A stretch of 64,000 nt of DNA from Neoechinorhynchus agilis (lineage: Eukaryota > Acanthocephala): the NCBI GenBank assembly GCA_051530055.1, contig JBMGUZ010000009.1, positions 1 through 64,000 on the forward strand, in the 5' to 3' direction. A model generated the notes under the pieces. The model did no database searches. It was given only the letters and a program-made list of their open reading frames with translations, and was not told the origin of the DNA. This document shows positions 33,475-46,470 of the stretch, piece by piece. The first letter of the stretch is position 1. Every line of letters begins with the position of its first letter. The position numbers and the translations under genes were made by a program.

Positions 33475-35225
33475 TTAAGAAAAACGATCAATACACTTGC
33501 CAGCATCTATCTTTGCTGAAGTTGTCTGGATGTCAGAGGTGGTACGAGCGAGGGCTGGATGAAAAAGGTTGGGGTTACGGGTGTTTACGAGGGAAAAGTA
33601 TTTAGAAACGAAAGAAGAAAATTGTGGAGGGGATTGAAGAAGACGGAGGGCGTTTTTGGAGAAAATGGAGTGAAGGTGGGCGTCGAGGGGAGGGAGTGAA
33701 GTGCCGCATATTCTCGCTGCTCTTTTGTGGAAGGTTTCGAGGGAATGGAAAGCATTGGCGGAATAGGCGAGGAAAGTGGGGAAGGCGCATGTAAGGATAG
33801 GGAGGATGGCAAAGAGATAAAAGTGGGCAAGGCGTTTAGGGGATATGCCGAGACGCCGGAGGAGTTCGAGGAGGTAAAGACGAGGGTTTGCTTTAAAAAG
33901 TGTAAATGTGGGCATCCCATTTATGGTTTTCTTGTGAAATCAGGCCCAGTATTCGGAGCGACGAGGAGCGTTGGATGGGGAGAGGGAGAGGCGCGAGGAT
34001 AAGATTGCGTTTGGGAATGTGGGGAACAAGCTCAAAAGATTTGGATAAATTTAGGGAGAGGTTTAGGGTGGAGAGTGAGGAAATGAGATGGTTGAGCTCG
34101 TCCATGGTAGTGGAGAGGGCGAGAGACGGAGATGCGATGGTAATGACTGTGAAGTCATCGGCATAGAGAAAATGTTTCGTAGAGGAGCGAGGGGATGAAA
34201 ATCATTTTGAAAAATGTCAAAGAGAAGAGTGGAAAGTTCGGCGCCTTGGGTGACCCCTTTAAATATGCGCAGAGAAGAGGAGCAAGAAGTTCCACATTTG
34301 ATATATTGTTCGCGGTTGGAGAGGAAAAAGGAAATCCAAGCGAGTTGTCAAGTTGGGAGGCCGCATCAGAACAAGAGTAATTTGGACGGAAAGCGAATTG
34401 GGAGGGGGAGATGTTTTTGAGGAAGAAGGGAAGTAGGCGGGTTTTAAAACATTTTTCTAAGATTACGAAGCGATGTGGGGGGAAATCGGCTTGCTGTTTT
34501 TGTGTAGGGGACGACACGGGCTTCCTTAAGACACGACGGGAAAGAGATCAGTAGAAAGCTAAGGTTCGTTATGTGCGTTAAAGGATCGATAAGTTCAGGG
34601 ATGATGAAACGAATGGCCCAATATTTGATAATCGAATTAGGGGAAGAATGGCGAGGCAGGCGTTTGAGGATCTCTAGGACTTCGAGAGGAAAACTAAGGA
34701 AGGGCATGTATGGATGGGTGGGTCAGAAAGTGAGGAGGGAGGTTGGGACAATGGAAAGGAGGTTTGAGGAGGACAGAGGTTTTTATTCATGGTGTTGAGG
34801 ATTGGGAGGAGATCAAATTTGGGGAGAGATGCGAAGGGGGTGGATCTACCAAGACCAGTGACATTTTTTATTTCACGCCAATAGTTTCGATTGGGAACGG
34901 ACGAGAGACGAGATGAGAGGAACACTTTGCGGGCTATACGGATGCGTTTGGTCAATGTGGAGTGGAGGGAGGAGTAAACGGGATTGCCTGACCGGAAAGC
35001 TTTGGTGACCTGTATTTGAAGGGTTTTTAGAAAAGGCGAGAACCATGGAGGGTCGCGGTTCGATATTCGTATTCTTTTGCGAGGAAAGGTGGCCTTCATC
35101 GCTGATTCTATTAGATTTACCAGAGAGCCCATTGCAATCGAGAGGTCGGTACCAAGGATGGTTAGGACGTTTTTGCGTGATAAGAGTATTGACACATACA
35201 GCAAAGGCGTGGGTATGATTGTGGT
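33475..35225 (-). mobile_element. LINE (CR1/Jockey-like), reverse-transcriptase half
   Basis: Minus-strand pieces in order: FPRKRIRISNRDPPWF and the linker WREIKNVTGLGRS (35100-34860), IIPELIDPLTHITNLS with RFPPTSLR (34620-34450), FAFRPNYSCSDA (34390), SLNLSKSFELVPHIPK (34050), and the C-terminal HKRAARICGTSLPP region down to 33475. Related to but distinct from the family at 22-28 kb. The catalytic box was not found and frames change, so it is dead. Its endonuclease half appears at 36860-37560 on the far side of an LTR insertion. Confidence 0.75.
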
Positions 35226-36860
35226 AAGTACGCTATTGATTGTGCAATGTACTCTATTGATTGTGCTATGTACGCTATTGATGGTGCTAGCGTAAATGGG
35301 CATAAAATAGTGTGTGTTGTACACATATAGAGTTTTGTTGCAATAAACAGTTCCGCTGTTTGGTTCATCCACCATGTCAACATCTGGCGACGAGGACAAA
35401 TGAAAGACATGGATGGAGGGTATCATGGGACAGCAAAAGGTGTGGATGGAAGAGATATTCAAAATGGTGTCCAAGGCCCAGATTGAACAGAAAAATGTGA
35501 TACGGGGAGCACAGATAACCCCATTCTGCACTTTCGATGGAGTCGAGAACTGGGCCGAGTACGTAGAACAAGCCGAAGCTCACATGGAAATCAATGGAAT
35601 CAAGGAAAGCGACGAAGAAAAGCGTAGATCCCGTCTATTGGACTGGATGGGTCCAAAGATTTACACAGAGCTAAAGAAGATGGTAGCCGGCCGACCGTTC
35701 GGCGAAGTCAGCTATGTAGATGTCAAGTCGCTGATTGACGCTCACGTAGCACAGCCAATGCACTAGATAACGGCGTGCTACCTCTTTAGTACATGCCGTA
35801 AAGCAGAAGGACAAACTCACGCCGAGTGGGCTACAGCACTACGAGGAGCTGCACGAGGATGCGGTTTCTACAACAAGGAAGTTAAGGATGAACGATCAGC
35901 GGTCGACGAAAGGATTAAGGATCATATAATCGTGGCGACATCTTCGAAAGCTTTAAGAAAAGCTGCGATGCTAGGCAAGGATTAAGCATCATTGGAGGAA
36001 GTCTTAAAGATTGCCGAAGCGATCGAGGTAGCAGAAAAGGCGAGTGAGCTGTTATGTGATTCAAAAAGTAACGAGCGTTCGGATCAAAGAGGAGAGGTCG
36101 AGGTTGATCGAATAATAAGTCAAAGGTTCACAAGGAAATCAGAGGATAAGCGAGTACAAGAACCGAAAGAGAAGTTCGGTAATCGATGTGGAAAATGCGG
36201 ATTCGTTCATCGAGATAATGTTCAATGTCCGGCAAGAAGAGGAAAATGTTACAAGTGTGGTATTAGCGGACATTTTGCCCGAATGTGTAGAAAAGCGTGG
36301 GTGAGACAAGTAGAAGCGGTAAAAGGAGTGCAGTCTAGAGAGGATGAGTGGGAACCTAAGAAAGGTTATGGTTGTTATGGGCTAATCTGCACTGCAAATG
36401 ACGAGGGTAATTGAGCAGAAATAAAGGCGAGGGTCGATGGATGTCTAGTGACAATGAATTTTGATATTGGCGCGGATGTTAGTATCGTCGACGAGGATAT
36501 GTGGAATAATATCGGAAAGCCGAGTTTGAAAGCGACGAAGCGATTGAAGGCGCTTAGAGGATCCGAAATCGACTGTCTGGGCAAGTGCAAAGTGAGAATC
36601 GAAACAAGAGGGATAAAGAAGAATACAGTGGTGCACGTGGTAAAAGGAACGAAGGGATGTTTATGGGGGATTGACTGGATAAAGCTGTTTGATATGGAGT
36701 TACCCCCTTCAGTGATCGTCAGGGGAATAAAGACCGTACAGGAGTCAGTGGATGAGATGCTAAAACAGTTTAAAGTACTTTTCGAGAGGTGTACCCTCCA
36801 GACAACGTATGTTCGGAAAAGGAACGTTTTTGAGGTGATGAGGGGGAGAGAAGGATAAAA
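35225..36860 (+). mobile_element. LTR retrotransposon fossil (Ty3/gypsy-like), gag and protease, inserted in a LINE
   Basis: The LTR-like 5' part contains three copies of a 21-bp motif (TACGCTATTGATTGTGC and variants, 35229-35290) and ends near the leader ACATCTGGCGACGAGGAC. It is followed by gag sequence (NWAEYVEQAEAHMEI), two CCHC knuckles (CGKCGFVHRDNVQC, CYKCGISGHFARMC) and a protease-type region (DIGADVSIVDEDMW). Reverse transcriptase and integrase are absent. The element is broken. It interrupts the minus-strand LINE of 33475-37560, so it is younger than that LINE. Confidence 0.75.
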
Positions 36861-37560
36861 CAATGGTCAGACGAGGCGATTGGGTGGAGTTTGGTAGTGA
36901 ACGAGTATTGCCTGATGTTTGGGAATTTTATCAAGGCGGGAGGAGAAGCGTGTGGGGAAAGTAACGAGTTGGGAGAGATGAGAGAGCGAGGACGGGATCG
37001 GCAGTTTGTTAAAATCGCCCAATATGATGAAGTGATCTGAGGGTGGTCTATTTGTTGAAGTCTGTTGGGGATGTTTGAGGAAGGAGGCCTATAGAGGTCA
37101 GCGATAGAGATCTCATGTTGGCCATTGCGGAGGGGGAGATAAAGTTGGATGTGAAGCCATTCAAGATCGTCGGAGATCAAAAGGCAGGGTGAAGAGCAGT
37201 GGTAAGGGAGAGGGACGCGGATGAAGATCGATATGCCTCCCCGTTTCGGAAGTCCCTTGTGAGGTGAAAAGCTTGAAAGTTTGGAAGGAGTCTGTGGGGG
37301 ATGTTTGAGGAAGGAGGCCTATAGAGGTCAGCGATAGAGATCTCACGTTGGCCATTGCGGAGGGGGAAATGAAGTTGGATGTGAAGCCAAAAAGATCGTC
37401 GGAGATCAAAAGGCAGGGTGAAGAGCAATGGTAAGGGAGAGGCCGTTGAGTTGACGAGAGAGAGAACGATTGAGTTGATGAGAGAGATAACGTTGAACGA
37501 TTGAATTGGCGAGAGAGAGAACGATGACGAGAATGAGAAAGAGGCATTAAAGATCATGCC
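36860..37560 (-). mobile_element. LINE endonuclease half, displaced by LTR insertion
   Basis: Minus-strand sequence encodes ISDDLEWLHIQLYLPLRNGQ, ISIADLYRPPSSN and ASSDHCFILLS, which are endonuclease-domain motifs. About 150 bp is directly duplicated (about 37071-37212 and 37301-37441, spacing 230). It probably belongs to the same insertion as the reverse-transcriptase half at 33475-35225. Confidence 0.65.
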
Positions 37561-37599
37561 GAAGATAGAAAGGAAAGATCAATCAGACCCAGAAGTGTT

Positions 37600-40500
37600 G
37601 AGCAACCATTCCACTGTCGCTGACCTCCGTTGCCGGGTCCTCCTTACCTGAGGCCGCCGTGCCACCGTCTACCGGAGATTCATTCAATCTTAAAAACCTA
37701 AGCATCTACCGTTTGATTACCGGCTCTCAGAAAAGTATGGTCGAATTCGCCCTCGCCGTATTTTCTTGCTTTCCTGACGCTGTGTATAAGGCGGATTCTT
37801 CTCTTCGAGGGCTTGCCTTTAGACAGGGCGGGTTCGAAATCGCTCCTCTGCCTCTAGATGTGCCACATAGTGAGAAGCAAGCCTTTCTCGATGCATTTCT
37901 TGTCTTCTATAAAGATATAGCTCGTCCTTGCGTGTTAAAGTCAGAAGAGGTGAGCAAATATGAGCAGCATTTTAGTCTTGACACTATTTTTAGCGCTAGA
38001 GACTATTATGACGTTTATGTTGTCGCTCGCAAATCGTGTATTGACTGTGGCAAGACAGTTGGGCAATCAGCCTCTTCCTTCCAAAATGTCCACGCCTGGG
38101 CCCATCATTTATTCCACCGAACCTTTGCGGATCTTGATCTGAACGATGAATTGTCGGTTCGTGACATATTTGATGGAACTAAGTCTAACCATACGATCAA
38201 AATAAGGCGCAACACTTCGACCCTCCTTCTTATGCGTATTCTTGTTGCTGCTCAACTCTTCAAGCTCAAACTTATTTCAGAGGAAGAACTCATGGCTGGC
38301 GGTCTTGTCTCCGGATTGGGTGTTTTCTGCCCTACATTCGAGGCTCTCACCACCCGTCAAGCTCGTATCTTGATGGTCACTAGACGGTTACTTTCTAGAG
38401 CTAGAGCTATCTTAGCCACAGTTTTTCCTGATCTCATCGAATCGATAATTGGACCTCCACTCCCGTCTCCTTTAACTGAAAAGAGAGCTGAAGGTGAACC
38501 TGTCACTGTCTTACCTCCAGAAGATCTTAACTTAACATCTTCTACTTTGCCTGAGAAGACGATGATTCAGCAGGACCAGCTTTCTACTATTACTCAAACT
38601 TTCGGGGCTTCCCCCACCGACCTTATAAGCAGCGCCACTCCGACACCATCACGAGCTAAATTTCGTGCGGCTGTTGACAAAATCCTGACAAAAAAGAGAA
38701 TTGAGTTCAAGGAGATCCTTTCACAAAATCAGAAACAAGTCGAATCTACGCGAGAAGCCTTGGCTAAGCGCCCTCGCGACCCTGTATTACTTGGGATTTT
38801 GGAAGAATCTAGAACGGCTCAACTTAAAATCGACTCTAGTTTAGCTCTGATAGAAAAAGTCGCAGAAGAGTTTCAAGCGCTTTCTCACCTTGACGATCTA
38901 CCAGTGATGACGACCTATAACGATGATCTCGATTTGGAGTCATTACCTAACAGCCCAGTCGACCTCGGCACCGCCTTCCTAGCTTATATGACTAGGGCGA
39001 AGGCCACCGTTGGCACTGCTGAACACGTTCGTGTAGAAAAGAGGGAAAAGCGCGAGAAATACCGTAATTACAACTCGTTTGTTCCGACCGACAAGAATGG
39101 CTCATTTACGCGTGATATGGAGGCCGCCGTGCGAAGGACGAACAGCGACGAACAAGGTAAGTCTGCGACAATGATCATCAAGAACTGTCTACACTGTGGC
39201 CGAAAGCACAACGATGTTTCGAGGTGCCGAGCCAAGACAATGGTGTGCTACAAATGCAACAGAGTGGGTCATTTGTCACGTTGCTGTAAGACCTCGCGCA
39301 TGGTTCAACAGATAATTGGACAGGATTCGAGCGACGATAAAGCGATTATGTGATGCAATAGAACCGTAAAGGGAAGAAAAAAGCGGAAATTCACGCGAAA
39401 ATCAACGGGATCCCGATCTCTATGGAATTCGATACAGGAGCTGCTGAGTCCATCATTACCCGAAATATATGGGCGAAGCTGGGAAAGCCGAAATTAGGAG
39501 AAGCTCCTTCAATCAGAGCGTTTGGTGGCACGAAGATTGATACTATTGGGTCATGCAATGTGCAGGTGACGCTAGCTAATCGAAGGGAAACGCTCAACGT
39601 CATTGTGATCTCGGGCGTAGAAAAGCAAATCTTCGGATTACCTTGGGTGCTCAAATTCGATTTAACAATTCCTGCTGCACGGATTGTTGATGTACACAAA
39701 ATTTGAGCGTCAACGAACCAAACGGAGGATCTATCCGATGCGAAAATCAAGGCTTTGATGAGGAACGAACTCGAGACGGTATTCGATGGAGAACTGGGGG
39801 CAGTAACAAATTTCGAAGTAAGCCTGTCGGCCATTAAGAACCAAGAAGGTACGACGTGGAACCTCTTGAGAGAGAGTTGGAGCGATTGGTCTCGATTGGT
39901 ATTCTGATCCCAGTGGACGTGACAAAGGATGATCTCAAGTGGGCGACGCCCGTCAGAATCACTACGCCGATATCTTGTCCAGGATGCCGATGCTAAGTGA
40001 AGACGATTTGATGAATTCCACAGAAGACGATACGCTTCATTACATTAAGCGAGTAAGCTCTTCAAATCACGGATGGAGTATTGAGGAGCTTAACAAACAT
40101 GGACAGACAGTTGACGCGTATCAAACGATTTCTAACATGTGGATGGCCGATAAAAATAGACAATGAGGATAAGCCTTTTTGGAGGCGACGTGACGAATTC
40201 TCCACTCAGAACGACATGGTCGTGTGGCTTGATCGAATTGTGATCCCACAGAGACTTCGCATCACCGCCCTCCATCAGTTACACGAAGGTCATCCTGGCG
40301 TCGTTGCTATGAAAACGTTGGCTCGTTTCTACTGCTGGTAGCCAAGAATCGATGAAGAAATCGAAAAATATGTCGGGAAGTGTCTCGATTACCCTGAAAA
40401 GATGGGCGAAACCAGAACACCTCAGCCTTCAAAACTTCCTGATGTCTTACAGGAGCATGCCACCTTACGATAACGCAGAAATGCCCAGCGGAGATGATGT

Positions 40501-41160
40501 TCGAGAGACGAATAAAGTCCCTGTGGGATAATATAAAACCGTGTGCTACCAAGACATCCAGCAGAAAGCAAGCGTTGCAAAAGCAGTCCCGTGATAAGAA
40601 TTGTGCGAAACTAACAGAGTATAATATGGATGATAAGGCATGGGTCAGGGACACGGTAAAAAAGGAATGGAACAAGGGAGTTATAAGGAAGCAGAATGGG
40701 TCACTATCTTATGTGGTGCAGACAAATATGGGTGAGAAGAGAATGCATGCCGACCACATAAGAAAAAGAGCAATAGGAAAACATGAAGATCCGGAAGGAT
40801 TCATTGATGAAGACGTTGTTGCAGATTTGAAGGATGGTGAAGATCAAAATAACAAACTCCAGGATAATGAAACACCACACAGCAAGAAACAGAACGAGGA
40901 TCGATCTGGGAACTGAGCGAAGTTGAAAGAAGCATGAGCGAAGAAAGTTTTAGAGCGGCAAATGAACAAGCAAACAGAAGCGAAAATAGGTCGGAACACG
41001 AATTAAATGAAGAACGATGGCTAAGGCGGAGTACAAGAATAAGGAGAAAGCCAATACTGCCGTATGATGAGTACCGAAATCTCCGAGGGGGAGAAATGTA
41101 GTGACATGACGGCATTGCAACGTTGATATGTGAGTGTGGGTTTTAGTTAGTTTTTGAATT
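37600..41160 (+). mobile_element. LTR retrotransposon fossil with long gag-like gene
   Basis: Parts in order: a gag-like frame of 564 codons (37659-39353) that looks whole and ends with two CCHC knuckles (CLHCGRKHNDVSRC, CYKCNRVGHLSRCC); a protease region with DTGA (from 39422); pol remnants with an integrase zinc-domain trace (LHEGHPGVVAMKTLARF, 40290); the end of pol (40494-40916); and a purine tract CCGAGGGGGAGAAA followed by TGTAGTGACATG at about 41096, likely the start of a 3' LTR. Most of pol is missing and several breaks exist, so the element as a whole is broken. Probably Ty3/gypsy; age is moderate, since the gag frame survives. Confidence 0.7.
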
Positions 41161-41165
41161 CTTGA

Positions 41166-41663
41166 TTGACACATAAAATAGTTGAAGAATCGAATGATAT
41201 GAGCATGACAGGCGATCTGGAAAATACCCAGTCTATAACGCAACGCCTTGAAACGACAACGAGTGAATTGTCAGTCATCGAGCGATACGGATCGTCATAT
41301 GTAGTTCTAAACTACCTTCCCGGTGTGCCGAATCTGCTACCCTATATATCGCCGAATGGCCACGATTGTTCACCAGTCAATCTTGGAGCGGCCAGAATAA
41401 TAGAATCTCTTGCCATATCTTCTTACGTCAGGATAGTCACAGAAAGTGAACTTGGACTAGTCACAGAATCTTTCAACACATTATGGAAAACATCATCCAT
41501 TGCAAGTCCGAATGTGTTCGCAATGATTTCAGCGCTCAGACCAGTCAGAACCGAAGACTTTGTTATAGTGAAGAAACAAAAAGAGGCAACAACCGAGTCA
41601 GTGACAAAGACGTCATCTACCATACTCAGAAAATGTGGTCAATACCAAAGAAATGCCCTTTAA
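41166..41663 (+). CDS. Unrecognised 165-codon open frame
   Basis: An open frame from ATG at 41166 reads through Thr/Ser-rich sequence without a signal peptide, transmembrane segment or known motif. It begins just after the presumed LTR start, so it may be retroelement or flanking sequence rather than a gene. Splice sites that would extend it are not clear. Confidence 0.2.
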   Translation: MTHKIVEESNDMSMTGDLENTQSITQRLETTTSELSVIERYGSSYVVLNYLPGVPNLLPYISPNGHDCSPVNLGAARIIESLAISSYVRIVTESELGLVTESFNTLWKTSSIASPNVFAMISALRPVRTEDFVIVKKQKEATTESVTKTSSTILRKCGQYQRNAL

Positions 41664-44613
41664 TATTGAGAGCGTAAAAACAGTAAATTGTAAAGTTGAA
41701 GATAAGAAGAATTGTTGAAAAATTATTTCTGACGATCACATCTTGCTGTCGACAAACGATGAACTACTTTCCTGCATCGAAAATGATTTGAAAAGAACAG
41801 TCTCGGAAGCTAAGGGGAAATCGAAAATTCTTCATTGACTGAACAAGTACCGAAAAAACGATGTATTATATTTCATTTATTAAATATCGCTAACGAAATA
41901 AAATTTGAAGGAATATCTCAACGCTCCAATCGGAATGCGCTAACAGTTTTTCCGAGACCGATTTTTCACTATGTAACAAAAACGACTAAGAAAAGGAGTT
42001 TTAGCAGATTGAATACAGAAGTATTGATATATTTCCAAGTCAACTTTTAGGAGTTCTAGACTTTAGATAATCATCTCTGATATTCGATTAATGAATGAAC
42101 ATTCAAACGGCTGCAAAAGTTATCGCCAAAGCATTTCTTCATCGTACACGAAAATTATGAACTGAAACTAAAACTCTTCCATACGAAAACATATTCCTAG
42201 AAAGCAGCATTAATAACGAAAGTTTAGCAGCAGACACTTTACAGAATAACACTTTCAAAAAAATATAATTTGCATATTACAAACGATTGGAGTTATTCAT
42301 TGGATGACAAATGTAACGGAACGTGCCGTGTTCAATTCAACAAAGTCGAAGAGTTACATAGCAAAAGGGCGAAGTTCAGAGAGTTAAATTTTATCTGTAA
42401 TGAGGGCCTGGCAGTACGGTTCTGGTTTAGAAGACCATAATCTAAGGAAAAGAGGTGATGGCTGGGAAGAAAGTGTATTTCGAAAGCTTAATCGAAGGCC
42501 AGTAAGAAATTCGAGCTGAACAAGGCCCGGGCAATCTATGGGACGAGACCCATTGATTTTTTGATAAGGGAAGAAATTGCAACCAACACGTCTTCCAAGA
42601 ACAAACTTGAACATAATCTTGTGAGAGTGCATGTGAATGAGAAGGGTGCTCTTGTTAATCTCTCGGTGATAAATCTCTTTTGGATTCTAGACGAGATACG
42701 GATGATGCAGATAAAGTGGCATTTCTTGCTCGCAACCTTGATAAGTTGAGTGGGGTCCAACATGTGGATTCTCCGCTTCTCGTCGAGCAAACTCTGATTT
42801 CAATGTCCAGCATACAAAATAGAAATCCAAGCCTAAGTCACCTTAACTATTGCCACTGTAGCGAAACACTATTATGGTTGGCCCAAACATATTGGAAATG
42901 ATGGCTGTGGGCATTACGTTCAAAAAACTCCAGAAACTCCTGATGCTCCAGAGTGGATACTCAATTAAAGTAGACGTAGAATAGAAAGAAATTTACATCG
43001 GGAACTGTCTTCTGAGCGATGGCCGCTTTGAGACCAGTGCAAATGAAGGATTTCATGATCATCAAAGAAAAGTGTCCATTATGGGAACGATCTCTACACA
43101 ATCTATCTTTTAATGGTTGACGATTTATTAATGATAGCAATGTTGATCGGTCACCGACTTGCCGTCAATTTTCGTAACTCCCTGCAACTCTTTAACATTC
43201 CAGAGGTGAAATCGAGACAAAGAACGATGATCATTCAACTTTGGATGCCACTCACCTAACGGTTGAGGAATCAATACAGTATATAAAGTAGGAGTTAGAT
43301 TACTATCATCACTCTTTGAACAGTACAGTTCAAGTTCCAGAAAACTTGACCACAATTTCAACCCCAATCTAAAGTCTCAGGACATAAAACAATTCTTGAA
43401 TTTTGTGACAGCCAAGCATTGTTTTCTGGGTGGCGAGAAACTGTGTTTTTAAGTTGGAGAAACAACATTTCTAACAATTTCAAGAAAAATTACTCACATT
43501 GAGGCGCAGAGACGTCTGCCCCCGATACGAACGTAGTAGAAATCCACCATTCGCGCCAAAATCGCTCGATTGATCAGAGAACAAAAAGAACGACGCAAGG
43601 AACACGAGGGCGGCAACCACAGAAAGCGGACGACGATTTGGAACATACGAAAAAACGGAAGAATTCGATGTTGGTGAAAAGATTTGGCGTGCGTTTAAAA
43701 TTTTTTGTCGCCATTTAATCGATAAAATTTATTTGTGAAAAGTTGCCATGTAGTCTCTGTGCTCGAAGTCTTTTCAAATTAAGAGCACTTTTATTCGTTT
43801 TCGTAAGTGTTACGTAAAAGAAGGTCAAATTTTCCACAGAAACGCATCTACCAGCAGGCGAATTCTGACTAAAACTGGACATCATGAAACACCGGAAACA
43901 CGTCCAAGAGTTTTAAATCTTGAAGAATTTCAAGCAGCGCACAACTTCATTGGTCCATTTGTTATGTATTTTCCAAAAAACCTAATGGCTTCCTCTCCAT
44001 TGCTGCTCACGGTAGCGTCCGAATGCCGAATCGCCCAGATGACACAGGCAAAGAAGCTTGTCGCCACGCCTAATCTGAGAGCTGGACATTTAAAATACGC
44101 TCGAGACAAGCCCTCACCTTGCCGTCGAGCTTAGCCAATCCTTTTTTGTGTTTGAAGAATAATTTGGGATAAAGAGTGCGTTCTTTATCAATTGAAGTAT
44201 AAAATTTTCTTAAAATCGTTTTATCTCGTTCTTACAATTTTTGTTATTATTATCCTCGCTGGACATTTGCGGAAAACATCCTTTGTTTTATTTGGGATTA
44301 AACTTTTAACCAAAACACCTGAATTCATTATTTTGTACATTGTTCGTTGAGCTTTTTGGACGGTAACAGCTTCTTTTCATTTAAGAGAAATCTTTTGCTA
44401 CGGCTTCTGAGACACTGCATATATTTGAATTTAAAATCAATAATCTAACGATGCAATTTTTATGCAGTTGATTCTTGCATTTAAGCAGGTACGAACAGAA
44501 TACTAATGTAGACCGCTTAAGCCGCAAATTTCAAAATTCTTTTCAAGCGATTCCTTACTTTTGGAAAACTCCGCAGTGCCCGTACATTTTCCCCATAAGA
44601 TCAAAAATATTTT
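41664..44613. other. Long stretch without a supported gene
   Basis: Scattered open segments (for example 42680-42901, LDKLSGVQHVDSPLLVEQTL) look more gene-like than random and could be exons of an unrecognised gene on the plus strand. I cannot fit splice sites or a family. The remainder is AT-rich. Confidence 0.3.
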
Positions 44614-45283
44614 TTAACGTCTAGGCTCCTGTGACGGATTTGGCCTTTCAACACATCCGAACATGTATCTGCTTTTACAATTCGGATCCTCCACAGACAT
44701 GTACCGCTTCGTCATTTCCAGGAATAAATTTAAGTCAAGTTCTACACGTTTCGCTTCCGTCAATTTGTCATAGCAGAACCAAGTAAGCTCAAGTGGCGCA
44801 TCACCCATAAAAGTCATCTCATAGAAATCGATGTTTCCGTTGCTATTAAAGTCGAGGACGTTTTGGAAATAGTAGACAAGGAGATCATGGAACCAATGGG
44901 GCATTTCTCCGGTTCTTCTAACTTCGTTTCGGACCGTCTTGTAAGACGGAACTTTTTTAGTGAGAATGATACTGTTTTTGATTAGTACTTACCCTGCAAA
45001 AATTTAACCAGTCTTCGCGAGATATTCTTTGACTGCCGTGAGTAATCTGTTGAGTAAGTGTATCGAACAATCGTCCGTAAGCTTGATATTGAGCTTGTTG
45101 GATTCGGGGCATGTGCTGCTCGAGTTCTTGAGTATTTGGTTGTTGGCTAAAGAACTGTTGTACGGCTTGACAGGCCCGACCGGCTCGATCTTCAAAATCC
45201 TTTCTTTCAAGAACACCATTGCCGTCAGTATCGAAAAAACGAAATAACCAATTGTATTTTTCCTCCAAGAAAGGTTCTCCCAT
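44614..45283 (-). CDS. Two-EF-hand calcium-binding protein (sarcoplasmic/calexcitin-like)
   Basis: Two exons, 44993-45283 and 44614-44937, joined by a 55-nt GT-AG intron in phase 0, give 204 residues. EF-hand loop 1 is DTDGNGVLERKD (residues 18-29). Loop 2 is DFNSNGNIDFYE (126-137), canonical at positions 1, 3, 5 and 12. Between and after them the helices are well formed (RACQAVQQFFSQQ, ELTWFCYDKL). Four-EF-hand sarcoplasmic proteins and calexcitins have this wide spacing with degenerate sites. A role in calcium buffering or signalling in the cytoplasm is inferred. There is no signal peptide. The C-terminus (FGCVERPNPSQEPRR) is a short polar tail. Confidence 0.85.
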
Positions 45284-45814
45284 ATTATGTTTTGTTCGGT
45301 AGGCTAAACGATGAAGGTGATACTATGTGCGTTCTGATTTCAAACATTCAGTTTCATAAAAACACGCACTATTAAAGTTCTCACACTAACGCCCTTATAT
45401 CGTGAATCATTGCTAAACTGAAAGCGGAGTGCATGTAGAGGAGACTAAAGACGGAACGAGACGCTTGCAAGTGAAGTTTACTCATAGGAATTGTCATGAA
45501 TGAACTCAGCTTCAGCATGAAAAATTCCTGTATCAAATCCAAACATTCTAGGTACAATTGTTTTAACTAGTCGATAGAAAAATAAAAGAGGAGTGATTTT
45601 TGAGGATCCTTAAGTGACAAGGAGTGCATCTTTGACGGAATTGATTAGCGCGGAGATGAAGCTAATGCGCTCTTCACCATTTTATGCAAATCTACGCCAA
45701 CATATCTCTGATAGGGTAATAGCACTTCGCAACAATTGCAGAAAAAAGAGGACGTTCGTGTTAAATTGATTTGCAAATGAAAACTCTGCGTGCTCGCAAT
45801 AGGGTTTTGGATTT
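45284..45814. other. Upstream flank of EF-hand gene
   Basis: No supported gene or promoter element. Confidence 0.35.
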
Positions 45815-45897
45815 GGCAATGCTGCCAGCGTGATGGCGACGGTCGAGGAAGGACAAAAGCTGGAATTTGGTGGGAGGTGGTGAATGTAAAGAAAAGT
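45815..45897 (+). mobile_element. Tiny LINE 3'-end fragment
   Basis: About 80 bp identical to 15085-15165, coding for GNAASVMATVEEGQKLEFGG and ending with the same stop region. An extreme 5' truncation of the family at 14190-15157. Confidence 0.8.
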
Positions 45898-46470
45898 AAC
45901 CCAATTAGTAAATGGCGTAAAAAATAAACACGAGGAATTTTAAAAAAAAACAGAGGGTGCTTGGGGTTAGACACCAATGGTAGAATTTAATCAACAAATT
46001 TCAAAACTTAATTTGATCTTTATTGTAGTTTTGAAACCGAAGCGTCGCGTTTTCGAGAAAAAAACCAACATTCATATCATTTGAGCAAAAAAATTTAAAA
46101 CTGAGTAGATGTATGCTGTGGATTTAATTGAAATCAAAAAATGTATTTCATCACATATAATTATTAGTATATTTTCTATAATTTCAACATTTAAAGTTGT
46201 GCTTGACATTCGCTATCCTCTGTGTTGTACTTATCTAATTCTTTTAACAAGTCAAATCGGCGAATTTAAAGTATAGTGTATTAATGATTGTAAACTTAAG
46301 GGGATAATAACGCATTTCGAGTTTTGTTAGATTAAATCGATTAGGGCTAGTTAGATAATTGAAATAAACAAGAATTTCTAAATTTTTAAGATAAACAAAA
46401 GTAAAAATTAAGTAAAGTGTGGAAATCATTTTGAGAAACATGAATTATGACGATAAAATAAAACGGTTTG
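45898..46470. other. AT-rich non-coding
   Basis: Nothing recognised. Confidence 0.4.
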
